From assembly GCA_036785705.1 (NCBI GenBank), contig JAWUZG010000016.1, positions 3,038,001 to 3,102,000 of the forward strand: a DNA stretch of 64,000 bases, read 5' to 3'. The notes below the pieces were generated by a model. The model was not told the origin of the DNA and ran no database searches. It saw only the letters and a program-made list of their open reading frames with translations. The stretch comes from Acanthornis magna (taxonomy: Eukaryota > Chordata > Aves > Passeriformes > Acanthizidae). The position numbers and the translations under genes are program-made. This document shows positions 39,741 through 52,881 of the stretch, one piece after another (positions within the stretch are counted from its first letter, which is position 1; each line of letters begins with the position of its first letter).

Positions 39741-42700
39741 GAATTTATTGAATTTCACATGAGAAAACACAGTCTGTGCTACACTGAGGGCTGTGCCAGC
39801 AGCCAGCTAAGAGCTCAGGGGTTCTGTATGTGCATGTAAGAGGGGAACAAAGCACCCCAACTGCTTTAAGAGCCTCTGCCAACTGCTGGCCAAGCCCCCC
39901 TGCATCCCTAAAATGGGGCAGGTCAATATATACTCATGTAGATGCTCTTGGTGTAGGTGATGCACGAGGCCAGCATGTTTTTCAGGAGCCCCATTTTCCT
40001 TTATAAAAGGCTCTAACCAGGTAAAGTTGGAAGAGGCTTTTCATCTGTGACCTCTGTGTAGTACATTTGGTGGCATTTGCCTAAATTTGGCTAGAGCCTG
40101 AAGCAACAGCAAGCGCAAATGCTTTGGCAAGAACTGGCACAGATATCCATGAGATAACAAGACTGGTGGGGCTGGATCACATGAAGGGCCATCAGTCGCA
40201 GCTGCAGAAGAGGGGGTATTACCAGAACAGAGAATCAACCAAAATTCTCCCCCAAAAAACTCCACTGCCTCAAACAGTTTGACTCTTAGGTATGTCCTTG
40301 GGCTGTGGTGTTGCCTCAGTGTCCCTCAGCATGTTTCACCATGAATTTTTTCAGTTGTCTCTTGAACCATACAAAATTTTAGCCCCTTTTTTCTTCATGC
40401 CTCATCATGGGTGAGGAGCAAAATTGTGTCTGGCACTGACCCATGGATGTAGTCATTATATCATAACTCATGGCCTAATATATCTCTCTGGGAAATTCCC
40501 TAGATCAGGTCCCACAAAGGAAAAGGAGTGCCAATAATTGCCAATTCCATCATGGCAGTAACAATCCCATCTGCTTTTGCTGAAGTCAGTAGAATTTTCT
40601 CCAGATTTTAGCAGAGCAAGATGCTTTTTTTTTCTCCGTTTTTTTAAAACATGCAAAATTCTCGTGGATAAATGAGCTCCAGCTGATGGGGCACCTGCAG
40701 TAGCTGTCACTGTGCTGCAGGGGGGAACCTTTGGCTGCTGATGCACTCGCAGCTGCTGCAAGTTGGAGCAGGCACCGCAAGTTAACTTTGGCCAGAATGC
40801 CGGCGGGAAGAGCATCGGTGATTTGTCCCGTGGCCCCAGCTTTATTGCAGCAAGCTTCTGGTTTTTCTAGTTTTGAACAGCTTAGGAAAGACAGCCCTAA
40901 AAATTAAAATTAATAAAATATTTTTTTTTAAAAATAGGACAGAAAGAATCTGACATTTGGGGTAAGATAGCCAAAATTGTGCTTCCTTCAGATCACATGA
41001 TTTTTGTGCCTGACCAATGTCACTGGAAATACCCAAATGGAAAACCTGAATCCGTCGCAGACTCAGAGTCAGGCTGTCGCTGCAGAGGGAGAAGTCCAGC
41101 AGAAAAGTATAATCCTAGTTCCGAATGAAGTGCAGTAAAGCAGAGGGAACCCAAAAGGCTTATGTAACAGGGTGACACATCCCTCCCACGGCAGCCAGGT
41201 ATGTGTCTCAGTCTAGAGAGCACTTGGCACCCACTGAGCTCTGAAGTGAAGTCCAGCAGCTCCAAGAGGAGCTAAGCTGAGTGCTGAGCCAGTCCCAGGC
41301 TGCTGCTCTGGGTGGCCATGGGAGGCCACACGTCCCTCAGGGCCAGCCTGAGGACACACACAGCTCCCGGGATGAGGAGCTGAGGCAGGACAGTGCAACA
41401 CCCAGCATCGATTTGTTGATGGAGATCTCAGGGGAAACTGCCGAGCCGAGAAAAACAAATTGACAGCAACTCCATCCTCAGCAGCCAAACGCACTTGGGT
41501 TTTGGCTCAGATTTGTCAGGTGCCTGACCCAGCTTGTGCTGAGCAGCGAGCACAAGCCAGCCGTGTTTACCAGGCTTTGGGCAGGCAGGAAGGAGCCCTG
41601 TGCCTGTGCCAGCCCAAAGCCTGTGGACAGAGAAGGAGAGGTGGCACCAGGAGCTCTGGCTCAGCCCCACATGCTGGCAGCATCCACCCCTTGTGACACA
41701 GCTTTTAGGTAAATAATTAAGTTTGGATGGTATTTTTTTAAATGAGACAAGAATAAATCTCTCAACTAAAATGTCCACTACGCTGTTTAAAATTTGATTT
41801 AAACACTTCCCACTGCTTTTTGATTATTTATCCCTCTCTCTGGGATTTTTTTTGAGAAACAATTTTCCACTTTAGACCCTACAAACATTTTCTTATGAGG
41901 ACCTCTTTGAGGAAGGGGCTGGCTGATCATTTGCAAGAGTGTTGATCCCCGGGGCCGTTTCCAGCACTGCTGGGTAATGCTCCAGGAGACCCGGCAATAA
42001 TTCACCCCCAAGCCGTGCATGCCCTCAGTCACATCGGATTTTCAAGAGCCACGTCAGTGTGGAACCACACAATGCCCTGCCTGGGTCAGCAGGAGGAATG
42101 TGTGAGCCCACACCTATGGGCAGGTCACACACGGGGAAATGAAGGGCAGAAAAGTGCAGAAGCCAGGCAGCAGTTAAACATGGGTGAGCAGATTCCTCCT
42201 TTTTTCAAGGATTGAGGGGAACTGTTTACCTTTAGTTTGCAGCAACAACCACGCTTCAGATCTTCATTGCACTGCCAATGGAAATGTCCTCAGAGAAACC
42301 CAGGAAGACCTCTGCATATAAGGAAGAAGGAGAGGTCTCAAGACAGATTTAAAAAAAAAATCTCTGAACAAAGCCACCTCAACTACAACACTTAAAATGG
42401 AAATCAAGCTGAAGATTGAAAGACTGGCCTGCTCCAGAAGCACATTTTCCTGTTCCCTGTCAAACAAGCAGAGGGTGGTTTCAGTTCAGCAGTGGCTGAG
42501 CTGCTGCAGAGTAAAACTCACTGAAGAATGAGCTACTTCAAAAGCAATGGAACTTTGTCCCCTTGGTGGCTCAGCTTCTCTGGTGTCTCCAAAATGTTTG
42601 TTTATAAGTGGGAAATGGCTAACTGGCCTGTGCAGAAATGAAGGCAGTTGAGGCTCCAGCTTTGGGAGGTTGCCCATTCAATAGATGTGCAGGTGGGCAG

Positions 42701-45700
42701 GGAAAGCTCCATGAGAGCAGGGGCTGGAGGCAGCAGAGTGGAAACAGCTCCATCCTCACCGTTGCAGGTGACCCAAGGAGTTCAGCTTCTGACATCTGCT
42801 TCAGCCCACTGGAGCCCTGAGGGAAAACCTGAATGTGACAGCCCACTGCTCTGACCTCACCTCACCCACCACCACCATCCTCACACTTCTGCTAAAAAAA
42901 TCCCTCAGCCCTCAGACATACTTAGTTTCTCACAGCACAAACCAAGCATCAGAGAAGCAGTCCCTTGCATTCCAAAAAACAAAAAGCTGCAAGTGGCAGC
43001 ACCAGGGAGGCTTGCCTTGCTTTTACATCTCCACAGGCTCTCAACTCTGAAACCTAATGATGGTGCTAACACAGCAGCTACCTTTGGCTTGCTTCCAGGG
43101 ACCATTGCTGCAGGCTGCCAACTGCAGTGGGCTTGTGGCACCATCCCCTAGCCCTTCCACAGAGCCCCAGCCCCTCAGAGGGAGCATCCAGCTTACTGCA
43201 AATGTTTGCCGTGACACAGCCACTGCAGAGTGCCAGAGACTGAAAACCTAGAAGGTCACCTCTATCATAGGACAAAATACAGCCCACACAGCACAACCTT
43301 GTCTCGCTCACCAAGAACAGCCCAGACACTGGGAACAACAGATCAGCACCCTCTGGGAGACCATGGATGCCAGCAGTAACTTAAGCAAAGCTGCTTTTAT
43401 TCTATACAAGCAAGCAAAGGCCTTGAACTCTTATCAGGCACTTATCACCAGGACAACCAAGAAAGGTGCTTGAACCCTGGCCAATATGTTTTTCTTTCTG
43501 CTTCACAGAATACATGAATTGCAAAAGCAGGCTGTCTCCAGGAGCATTTGTGCCTCAGAGATGGCAGAAAGGTTTCCAGGGTAAACTCAAATGAACTGTT
43601 ACGTCTCTTGTGGGCTTAACCCAAACACAAGTCTAAGGGATCTCAAATGCTGACATCATTTAAAAAAACCCAACCCCACAGCATTACCTCTCCCAAGCAC
43701 AGGCCTTACGCCATGCCTTATCTCCCTTTATCACACTGATTTATTGGCCCAGACCCACTTGCCTCAGTGGTTTAAGCTGAAAGACCTGGCTGTAAACCAG
43801 GACACAGGCACTTCTTATTCTGCCATCCCTGGTTTAGGGCCAGGAGAGTGGGGCTAGAGGTGGATAGTGACAGAGCAGAGAGGTGAAGAGGTGAATCTGA
43901 GTAATTTTGTCTGTCTCCTGCAATGCTTCTTAGCATGACTGAAATTCCCCCTCGCACTGTTGGGTGCTGCAGCAGGTGCTGCCATACCCAGCCCTGAGTG
44001 AGCTGCCAAACAGCAGCACTCCCGAGAGCCACTGAACAACCTCTGCTGGTGACAGACCATGTCAGCAATTGTGGGTATGCAGATGGGACGGGTGGCCAGG
44101 ATGGGCTCTGCCCACAGTGCTGCAAAAAAGTCTGAAGGAGCCCAAGACCTTGTCCAAGCGTGCTTCACACCCTTCTGCAGTAAAAAACCTGCATGTGCTT
44201 CAAGCACTCTGTTTGCCTCAGTGGTGGCTGCTCCACTGTGGGCAGCCCTGCTGCGGAGATGGAAGGTAATGGTGAGCCCAGTGAGCCTATCCTGGTCCCA
44301 TTATACAAGCAGGGCTACAGGAAAGGTCTAGGGAGCAGAGCCAAAGGGGAGGATACCCCTGTGGCTCCTGCATGGCTCAGGTGGTGGCAGGGAGCAAGCT
44401 GACCTTTGTGCAGTGCTTAGCAGTTAAGTTCAGGTGTTTCTCAGCTTCGCTATTTACACATGGATAGTTTTTGTCATGTATCTCGTCTCCCAATTACTTT
44501 ACATCATATTTTTAGACCTTTTTTATTTCTGTTTTTGGGGATGGAGGCATCACAAAACTCTTGCAACACCTTGGAAACATCAGTGCTCCCATTTCCATAA
44601 ATTGCACGTGGCAGAGCAGAGGGAAAGCCTGGCAAGGGGAGCTTGGATCCCAACATCCCAGCCACTTAATAAGCCATGAGTAGACATCCTAATGGACAAA
44701 TCTGATCAGGCAGTTACAATAATTTCTATGCAAAAGCAGTGCTTCCAAATGGAGAGCTCCATAAAATGATGCAAGTGCTGAATCCAGCAGGTAAAATTGC
44801 CACCCTGATTTTAAGCATCTTTATATGCACAAAATTATCTATCACCTCTATATAGGGGATAGCGACTGACTTAGAAAAAGAAAAAGCAAATTAAAAGACC
44901 CTACTATGAACTCGCTATGGTTTAACCTCCTGATTGTCCTTGGATTTGAAAATTTAATTAGAAAGTAATTACAGAGAAACCGGAAATATTGCAGAGGCCT
45001 GATCGCCAGGCCCCGGAGGTTTTCTTGGCAGCAGAGCAGCTGCACACAGCACTACAAGATTTCTGACTACTTTTTTACAAAGCAGAAGACAGACTCTTTC
45101 TAAACACCACTCTGCAGCAAAAAAGGCTTTTGACTGATAATCCAATCTTTTGTGAGGAAAACAGGACAAGTTTCCTGTTGGGATGTTGGCAGCAGAGCTG
45201 TGGAGGCTGCAGTCACCGTTGGAGTTAACTGCTGCACCACAGCCACTTCCCACTAAAGGAAGCTCACGACAGAGCTGCCCTCTTTCTTCATCCCTGTTTG
45301 TTATTTCAACAGAGCCAGCAGCAGCCAAGAGCAGAGAGAATGAACAAATGGGAATAAAAATAAGTTCTCTAAGACACACAAAGCATTAGCCAGTTCTTTT
45401 TTTAATCTTTCTGCTTGGCCATATATCTATTGTGTATTACAACTGAAATAGCAGAGGGGTTTCTTACAGCAAAGCCCGATCAAATACAACCCTTGGGTGA
45501 GCATTATACTATATGTAACAGCCTCTAAACAAAAGTGAGGTGGCTGCTTTGCTTTATCTTAGACAGGAGTTTGTGCTGCAATGAGCTACGAAGTCAGAAC
45601 AGTTCCATGCTGAACAGCAGGGCCTGAACAGCCACACATGCCACCAAAGTTATATATACAGTAATCACAGGTGAACTCAAATCTTTTAGGCCCAATGGCT

Positions 45701-47917
45701 GGAAAGGTAATTTGTGAGTCGCAGAGTCCTGCTCACATGCCAGCCACAAATGCCTTGGGGAAAAAAAGGATGGTTACGGTAATGCTCCCTGTGGCAACCC
45801 AGGTGTCTACACAGTGAAGCTGCTGCAGCAAGGAGATATCTCTGCTTTGCTCCAAAGAACCTCCGTCCCCTCAAACCTCATCTAGAGAAAGGGATCTACA
45901 CAGCCTTGACAAGTACAGCCTGCTCCAGAAACCAGGAGCTTGTGAACATACCGCTAACAGTATGTACCTACACATCCCTCAGCTTTATGCAGAGCCATTT
46001 CAGCATTCCCAGCAGCATCGCTTGGAATTAGGGTGCTGCTGCATCAGCAGTCCTGGGCCCTACAGCCTGAGGAACCACAGGTTTCATTCAGGCCAATTAT
46101 AGCACATTATAAACAGAGGATCCTGCTTGTTTTGGAACCGGCACATAGTGAGTGGCAGGTTCTGCTTCCACAAATAGCCCGGGAGCTGGTGAGGACAGGC
46201 TCACATCAACTGGCCTGAAAAGTGCTGAGGTTAAAATGACACTAACTGGGAACAAGGAGGTGTCCCCAGCCTGGCCAGAAACTGGAGTGAATAAGCCGGG
46301 ATACTGATCCCATCTGGAGCCAGGCTCTGCTTTAGCAAAACCTTTATCCTACTCAGGAAAACTGAGCTTTCATCTTGCACCTTCCTTGAGGGTTTTACAT
46401 AGCAAAATTTAATAATCAGAGGTATACTTTTATAGACAAACAGATGACTTTGTAATGATTTTAAGGCATGTTCATGATATATAGTACAAAAGGCAGGCAA
46501 CTCATTGGTTCTGGGGGAGCCAGAGGGCAACAAATTCACACTGAATTCAACCAGGCACCTGCTCAGAGCAATTCCCACTGGGAAAGCCATCCTATTCTCT
46601 AATTATAAAACACTGCATCATTTTTCTAACCTTTGAATATTATTGATTTTTTTTCAGGTGGGGAGAGAGAAATGCCAAGTGTGATGTCAGCAGGCAGCAG
46701 TACCTGGCACAATTGCTCTTTCCCAAAGCAGAGCACTGAATGCCAACTGAAGCACGGCTGGATATTGCACGATAAGAGTCAAGCTACACTGTGCATATTT
46801 GGGGCAATGGAGGCAAGGGTTTGACCCCTTGTGCCCTTGGGGGTTGCTCTGCCAAGGCCAGGTTGCTCTATCATTATGATAAGGGTAATCCTGTTAGGCA
46901 AACACATCAAACAAATAGTCATTCCTGATTGCAGACCTTGTCTAGGCAGATCTAACCCTGGTTTAGAAATGTGCTGAGTGTGCAGTCCTGTCACACAGCA
47001 CACCAGGGGCTGAGAGAGGGATACGTGGGGGCTTCTGTGCCCCAGGACCCCATGCAGGCACTCTGTGATGCGCAGGCTAATTCCTGGAAGCGTCTAAAAA
47101 CTGCAACAGAATAAGTTCCCTCTCTTTCCCCTTCACTTCTTGTGTAGAAGAGGACAGATGACTCTTATGTCAGCCTGTTTTGCTTCTATATTTATGTCCT
47201 GCCTCAGGCTCACAATGTTCAGCTCAGATGCAATCCAGTCTGGTCATATTAATACATCTGGGAAAATATTTTTAACAACCAACATCAAGCTGAAGGCCAA
47301 AATCATCCACAGGCACCAGGAGCTCTCTGACCCCTCTTGACCACTTGCTTATGAAACAGAAAGGCTCCCCAAAAGGTATTTGTCAGTCTTTTAAGGCACA
47401 AACACGATTTTCAGCTTCCCCCTCTAACATGCTGGATAAAATTTAGTCTCTGCTGCAGCTCTGGGAGTTTTCCTAAGTTTTGAAAACGATGAATGCGGCT
47501 CTTCCATTACAGGTGCCAAAATCAAGGCTTAATGAGGGGTGGCTGTGAACCCAGCCAGGGTGAAGAGGACACTGGTGACAGCCTGCAAGCATCTCTGAGG
47601 GCTTGTGAGACAGCTGCTGCTGAAGGAGCTCTTTACCTTGCTCCCACCTCACTCTGCCAGACCACTTTTCTCTGTCAAGGAACTAGAATAAAAAATAAGT
47701 TTCAAAGCCTTAAAAATTGGGTTATCCCACTGGTGGGCAACCTCAACAGATCTGTGACACCAGCTGAGCCATTTATCCAGCCTCTCATCAGCTGGGACTG
47801 ATGTCTGACAACAGTCAACCCTCACATTATATACTTTCTAAAAAGCCAGTGGAGCGATTTCCTTTCCAAAACAAAATGTATCAGAGATTCACTTGGGCTC
47901 CCAAGGATCACAAAGGG

Positions 47918-48070
47918 GTAAGGTTAGAAAGGACCACTGGAGGTCATCTAGTCCAACCCCCCTGCTCAGGCAGAGTCCCTTGGAGCACATTACTCTGGAT
48001 TGTGTCCAGGCAGCTTTTTAATATCTCCAGGGAACAAGACTCCTCAACCTCTCTGGGCAACTTACTCCAC
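47918..48070 (-). mobile_element. CR1 LINE fragment, antisense orientation
   Basis: The + strand reads the reverse complement of a CR1 3' region. It includes AGGTCATCTAGTCCAACCCC, CCTGCTCAGGCAGAGTC, GGATTGTGTCCAGGCAGC, AATATCTCCAGGGA and CAACCTCTCTGGGCAACTT. It is truncated at both ends and moderately diverged. Flanking sequence shows no obvious target-site duplication. Confidence 0.9.
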
Positions 48071-51000
48071 CAAGAATCATTTGGGATGCAGATTTTTGGA
48101 ATTTGCTCAGCAGCAGCCAGGAAACAAGAGTAACAGGAGAAGACTTGCTCACTTTGTTGTTTCCAAAGCAGATTTTTTTTTCATGCAATGGGTCAGGATG
48201 AGGCTGATCCTATAACACGTCAGAAAAAGAAGAGCAGCAAAGGTTATGGGCAGCTCAGGCTCAGTGCGAAATGGTGATTCACACAAAGACAAAAAAGCAG
48301 AGACCAACTGTAATACAAATGAAGACTGAGGAGGAAGAAGAGGTGGATGCTGAACAAGACAGTGCAATGGTAAGTGGTGAGAACAGGGCGAGGTTCAAGG
48401 CCATGACTCCTCCCCTGGACAGGGTGATGTTGTCTGATGGTTCCAGCAAGGGAGCCAGGAGCATTGCCCCAGCCCAGATCACTGCTGACTCTCTAATCAG
48501 CTGTCTTGTTTCTCACATGAAAATATTTTTGCACTTTCCAGGAAAACTTCTGTATCTTTTCCAAAGTGATTTGATATTCTGAAATGAAAGGACAGCCACT
48601 TACCAAAATGCTCCCCTGAGAAATGGAGATGGGCAAAGAGACACACAAAAGGCATGTATATGGCAGGTGTTACAGACCCAGGTGGGTATAGGAGGGGGTG
48701 CTCTCCTTTCTGCATCTGATGTACAACAGCCATCCACGATGAACAGCCCTCACTCACCACCATGCAGGAAAAAGGAGTGCACTCCTCCTTACCAGGCAGC
48801 CCTAGGCAGCTTCCCTTGCTGCCTTCCTATCCGTGGTGCTGTAGGCAGCCAAGGACCCGGAAAGGACGGAAACAAAAGCTGAGTTCATAAGGTGGGGAAC
48901 CAGCAGCAGAAGAAATGAAACCGAAAGGTTTCTGAGAAAATGTTTGTGTGAGGCTTCCACGAGGTGTCAGCAACAGCTATTATTCATCAGAGCTGAACAG
49001 AGTGCCTGGGGCTGCCATCCGCTTCCTCACATGGCATGTCCTCACCAAAGGAGAACAAATCCAATCCAATCCAAGGTGCCAGCAGCTCTGCACCTTGTCT
49101 CCCCACAGGATGACCAGTCTCTGTCCCCTAACACAGCAGAGCAGAAGGTTCCCCATGCAGAGCAAGGACCCCAAGGAGCAGAACAACATACTTGCATATT
49201 TTCCCTGACCTAAAGAACTCACCAGCTAAAACAGGATGGTTGAAACAGTGTTATTGCACCTCATATGCAGGTGGGATGCTGGTGGCACAGAGAGATTAAA
49301 CTGAAGATCAATGATGTACCTGTAGTGAGAGGGGGACATACAGGGTATATATTCCAGCCCAGTGCCCCTACTGCAAAACCCCTGATTCTCCTCATTCCTT
49401 ACCTCACTCTGAAGATGTGCAGTTTTAGCTAAAAAGGACATTAAGCATTTCTATCTGACTTTTTGATGAAGATCCCAGAGGCTTAAAGTGAAGTGGCAGC
49501 TGTGCTGCTCCAGACCACCACGGGTCTGGAGCTGTTGTCTGAGCTCTGCCGACCTTTGGTCCTGAGCCTGCCTTCTTCCACAGGAGACTAGTAAGTGTTC
49601 AGAGTCAAACCCATGCACAAATTTCTTACAAGGACTGGAGTAAACCCTGTATCTTTCAGCCCTGTTCAAGGATGAGGGATGTACTCTTTGTCCACCTTCA
49701 ATCGCATGCTCAAACCCAGACCATGTTCATTGTACTCCCTGATAAGTGCCTATTTTTATTTTGCTCTTAATTACACCCACAGTCATTTCCATTAAGTCAA
49801 AATTATCCTGCCCTCAATTTAACAAAAGCCTTAGGAAGCAAATGACGTCTGACACAAAAAATGGCAGAGCTTTTTCCTTCGTCCGATTACGTAGTTGGGG
49901 TTTCCGTAGTATTAAGAGGGTTTTAGTTGGTCACTGGCTGGGGAAACCAAAGGATCAAGGTCCCGGAGGAGGGTGAAGATGAAAATAGCCCTGAGAGGAC
50001 ACGTCACGCTACTCAGAAGGGGTTGCACCAATGGAGTAATCTCCATCATGTGCCAAGGAACCTGTGATAAGCCCTCTCATAGTCGGATCGGTAATAAGAT
50101 CAGTTACTTAATTCAAAGTGATTAAAACCAGGCTGGACTGCAAACAAACAAGTCATGTTCATGGGTCTGTGCAAAAAAACATACATATCAGAAAATGAAA
50201 ACTTTTCTGGGCTGTCCTGTTATATCACTAGTGCTGAGCACCCTATAAACAATTTTGGGGGCAAATATAATCCAGTGCGGCCTACAAACAGGCTACCTTT
50301 CCTAGAGGCAGGCTCCCACTTCAAATGTATGTGACAAATACAATTTGCAAAGGGTTACCCACCAGCTGCAAGGCCAAAAGGACTTGGCATGCTCTGGCCT
50401 ATTTTTAAGCCAGTGCTGGGGCCCAAAGCACACTTTGGTTGTAGCCATTCCCACCACCTCCATAGGAGAGCTTGGCTCATGAATAACAGTCCCACTTCCA
50501 CACCGAAGACATTCACTTCCTACACAAAAGCCAATTTGGCTTTGCAAATGTGCTAATGCCCTGCCTTTGGGCTCCGACACCACTTGGCTTCCCCAGGCAT
50601 ATGTGGAGGATGAGTAGAAAGGCCCAGGCAACCTGGCTTATCACCACGCTGGACATCCAAATCAATGGCAATGTCATGGTGACAACTAGAAAAGGATTTG
50701 GGATTTTCATCAGGGCATCCCCGAGAGCAGGCAGCACAAGGAGATGTGACAAACACAAAAGAAGGGCTGTAGAATCAGCTATTTTTAAACTATTTCTTTC
50801 AATCCTGCACTTTGGTACAAATTATCCCATGCTTGCAGTGATAGGACATGACTGACAGGTGGGTGCCCTGGTGACAGCAGGGAGTGGTGAAGCGGCTGCC
50901 TTTAATGAGTTTTCACCTGGAATCGGAAATGAGCAGTGAAAGAGGATTTTCTTTGCCGTGGCTGACATCCAAGACGCCAGGAGCTGTGGTGGATCCGAGG

Positions 51001-51965
51001 GGATCCTCGGATGACGAATGGTGCTGACAAACGCTGGACGTAATTCTCTCTGGCAAAGCAGCTCAGTGGATGTTATCCTGCTTTTATTCTTGTCCCTCAG
51101 ATGTGGTCAGCAAGAGTTTTAAGTGTGACAGTGGCGTGCAGGATGCTGCCCAGCTCCCCCACCTGCCTGCACCCCCTCACACGTACTCCCAGGGTTTGGC
51201 GTGAGCATTGTGTGGCAGGGAAGAAGTTACAAAGCAAACCAAGCACAGTTTAGGCATTGTTTCCCTGGCTGAATAGTGGTTCAGAAGAGGCACAACAAAG
51301 GGGACGGCTGTTCCTTGCTGACTTTGTACTCATTCGGGGTCATCGAGATGGTTGTAGCATTATGTGGGCTCCCGTCCTGCCTCCCCAAGCAGCTTCACAG
51401 AGAGGGCTGCAGAGAAGCAGAGAACTTCAGCCCACATTTGGTGATCCCCCTCAGTGTGCACGAGCATCTCCCATTCCAGCAGCAAACAGCAGCAGCTGGA
51501 GAACTCCAAGGACTGACAAACCAGACCTGTGGCCTCTGAACCCATCAGTGGCTGGCATCACTGACCTGCATATGCCTTCCTGACTGAGAGGACAACAGCT
51601 GCAAGCCAGGGAGATGCTGGGGTCAAACACAGTGAGGAAGAGGGAAATGCTCTGAGCAGGATAGGGATGGAGCAGATCCCAGTATTTGCTATCAGTAAGG
51701 AGGCCTTACAAGAGACCAGTAACGCCAGCACTTGTTTTCCCAGCATGTGACTCTTACCTGTACACATGCATTTTAGGGCCAAAGGACTGCAGGTGCCCAA
51801 GAGGAGCCCTGGGTGCAGGGCTGCGGGCAGTGCCAGGCTCACCCCATGCCGTGACTATCTCCTCGCTCTTTTGTAGCCCAAACCTGACAAGTGCCTGTCA
51901 GCGGGAAAGGCTGCAGGCAAATGTCACTCTCAGGAGACATGCGAGAGCCACAAGTTTAGCAAAAA
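48071..51965. other. Intergenic upstream flank of ANKRD9
   Basis: No coding frame was recognised. One candidate regulatory tract lies at about 49.85-50.12 kb and a small CCAAT-pentamer run (CCAATCCAATCCAA) near 49.06 kb. GC content rises from about 51.1 kb toward the CpG island. Confidence 0.6.
49850..50120. promoter_or_regulatory. Candidate regulatory element with preserved CpGs
   Basis: Several CpGs (TTCGTCCGATTACG, CCCGGAG, AGTCGGATCGG) and a CACGTCAC CRE/E-box-like site occur in a region that is otherwise CpG-poor and repeat-free. No protein frame or element family was recognised. Confidence 0.27.
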
Positions 51966-51987
51966 GCACATGTGCGCACACGTGCGC
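51966..51987. promoter_or_regulatory. 22 nt alternating purine-pyrimidine tract with E-boxes
   Basis: Every base from 51966 to 51987 alternates purine and pyrimidine, which is a Z-DNA-prone pattern. It contains CACATGTG (51967-51974) and CACGTG (51979-51984), both E-box type sites, plus a central TGCGCA. It lies about 0.84 kb upstream of the predicted ANKRD9 start, at the left shoulder of the CpG-rich zone. Confidence 0.5.
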
Positions 51988-52219
51988 CGGCCGAGGGGCA
52001 GTGCCAGGCCCCAGCCCGAGGCACCACGGGGGCGGGCAGGGGTAAGCCGAGAACTGGCATAGGCCAGGCTGGGCCCTGCCAGGGCGGGCAGGGGTGTGAC
52101 ACCGCCGGCACCCGTGTACCCGGGCACTGCACGCCTGCAGCCTCGCACGCCCAGGAGCTCGGGTGTCCCACAGCCCTGCACACAGGCCCCGCTGTGCCCA
52201 CATGCCCTTGTCCCATGTG

Positions 52220-52535
52220 TCCAGGCTCTGGCGTGCCACTGTCACAGAGTCAGGGTCCCGTGTTCCCGGGACTCTGTGTCCTCTGCTCTCTGCATCCCTT
52301 ATCCCCAGGGCCCCATACCCCCAGGACACCATGTACCTAGAGTCCATATCTTTGGGACCCCAGAGCCCCGCTCTGTTGGGATTCTATATTCCTGCGACCT
52401 CATATTCCGGGGAACCCCGATCCCTACATCCCCGGAACCCCACACCCCCATACCTCAGGCACCCCATATCCCTGGGCCCTCCTGCTCCCGGGAGCCCCGA
52501 TCCCTACGCCCCGGGGCCCCCTCAGCCCGTAGCCC
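52220..52535 (+). repeat. Degenerate C-rich tandem repeats upstream of the ANKRD9 promoter
   Basis: Loosely repeated blocks of the type CCCATATCCCTGGGACCCC and CCCGATCCCTACRCCCCGG recur about every 20-30 bp. An example is the near-identical GAACCCCGATCCCTAC / GAGCCCCGATCCCTAC pair near 52414 and 52494. The array has very few G-poor breaks and produces long proline-rich spurious frames. It abuts the CpG island. Confidence 0.6.
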
Positions 52536-52639
52536 GGGACCCCCGTGCCCCCGGCCCCCGCCCCCGCCCCGCGGCATTCCCGCCCCGCCCCCGCGGGACT
52601 CCGAGCCCTCAGCCAAGTTTCTTGGAACTTTGCCTCCCG

Positions 52640-52808
52640 TGACGCACGCGCCGGCGCCGGGCCCCGTCCTCCCGGCGCAGCCAATGGGCGGCCGGGGAGC
52701 CGGGGCGGCGGCCAATCGGCGTTGGCCGGACAGTTCCCCGGTCCTGACCGACCTTCACCGCCCGGGCGGGGGGGGGCGGATAAAAGGGCCCCGCGGCGGC
52801 GCGCGGCG
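52640..52808 (+). promoter_or_regulatory. ANKRD9: ANKRD9 core and proximal promoter
   Basis: The elements are consistent with + strand initiation near 52810. A TATA-like GATAAAAGG lies at 52779-52787. Two CCAAT boxes (GCCAATGG and GCCAATCGG) have their CCAAT cores at 52681-52685 and 52712-52716. GC-box-like GGGGCGG and GGGCGGGG tracts lie between and after them. A CRE-like TGACGCA sits at 52640-52646 and runs into CACGCGCC. A TATA-like box within a CpG island, followed by a pyrimidine-rich start, makes a plausible single dominant start site; no transcript data are available here. Confidence 0.75.
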
Positions 52809-52881
52809 CTCTCGCCTCCCGCCTCTCGCCTCTCCACTGCGGCGGACACGGCACCGGCAGCACCGCGGGACCGGCGGGGAG
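52809..52881 (+). other. ANKRD9: ANKRD9 non-coding exon 1 (predicted)
   Basis: The 5' end is placed about 30 nt downstream of the TATA-like element and is therefore approximate. The exon begins with a pyrimidine-rich tract (repeats of CTCGCCTC) and contains no ATG. It ends at a near-perfect donor, GGGGAG|GTGAGC, with GT at 52882-52883. It would be joined to the exon beginning at 53341. The donor and acceptor are directly visible; that they are used together is inference. Confidence 0.65.

Larger units (their letters stand above)
38758..47917. other. Intergenic: no gene recognised
   Basis: It starts with a G-rich run (about 38773-38789, GGGGGGAGGGGGGGG type, quadruplex-prone) just after the CR1 copy. 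Beyond the 20 bp duplication and the candidate element at 39.5 kb, I see only unstructured sequence and short spurious frames. Confidence 0.6.
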
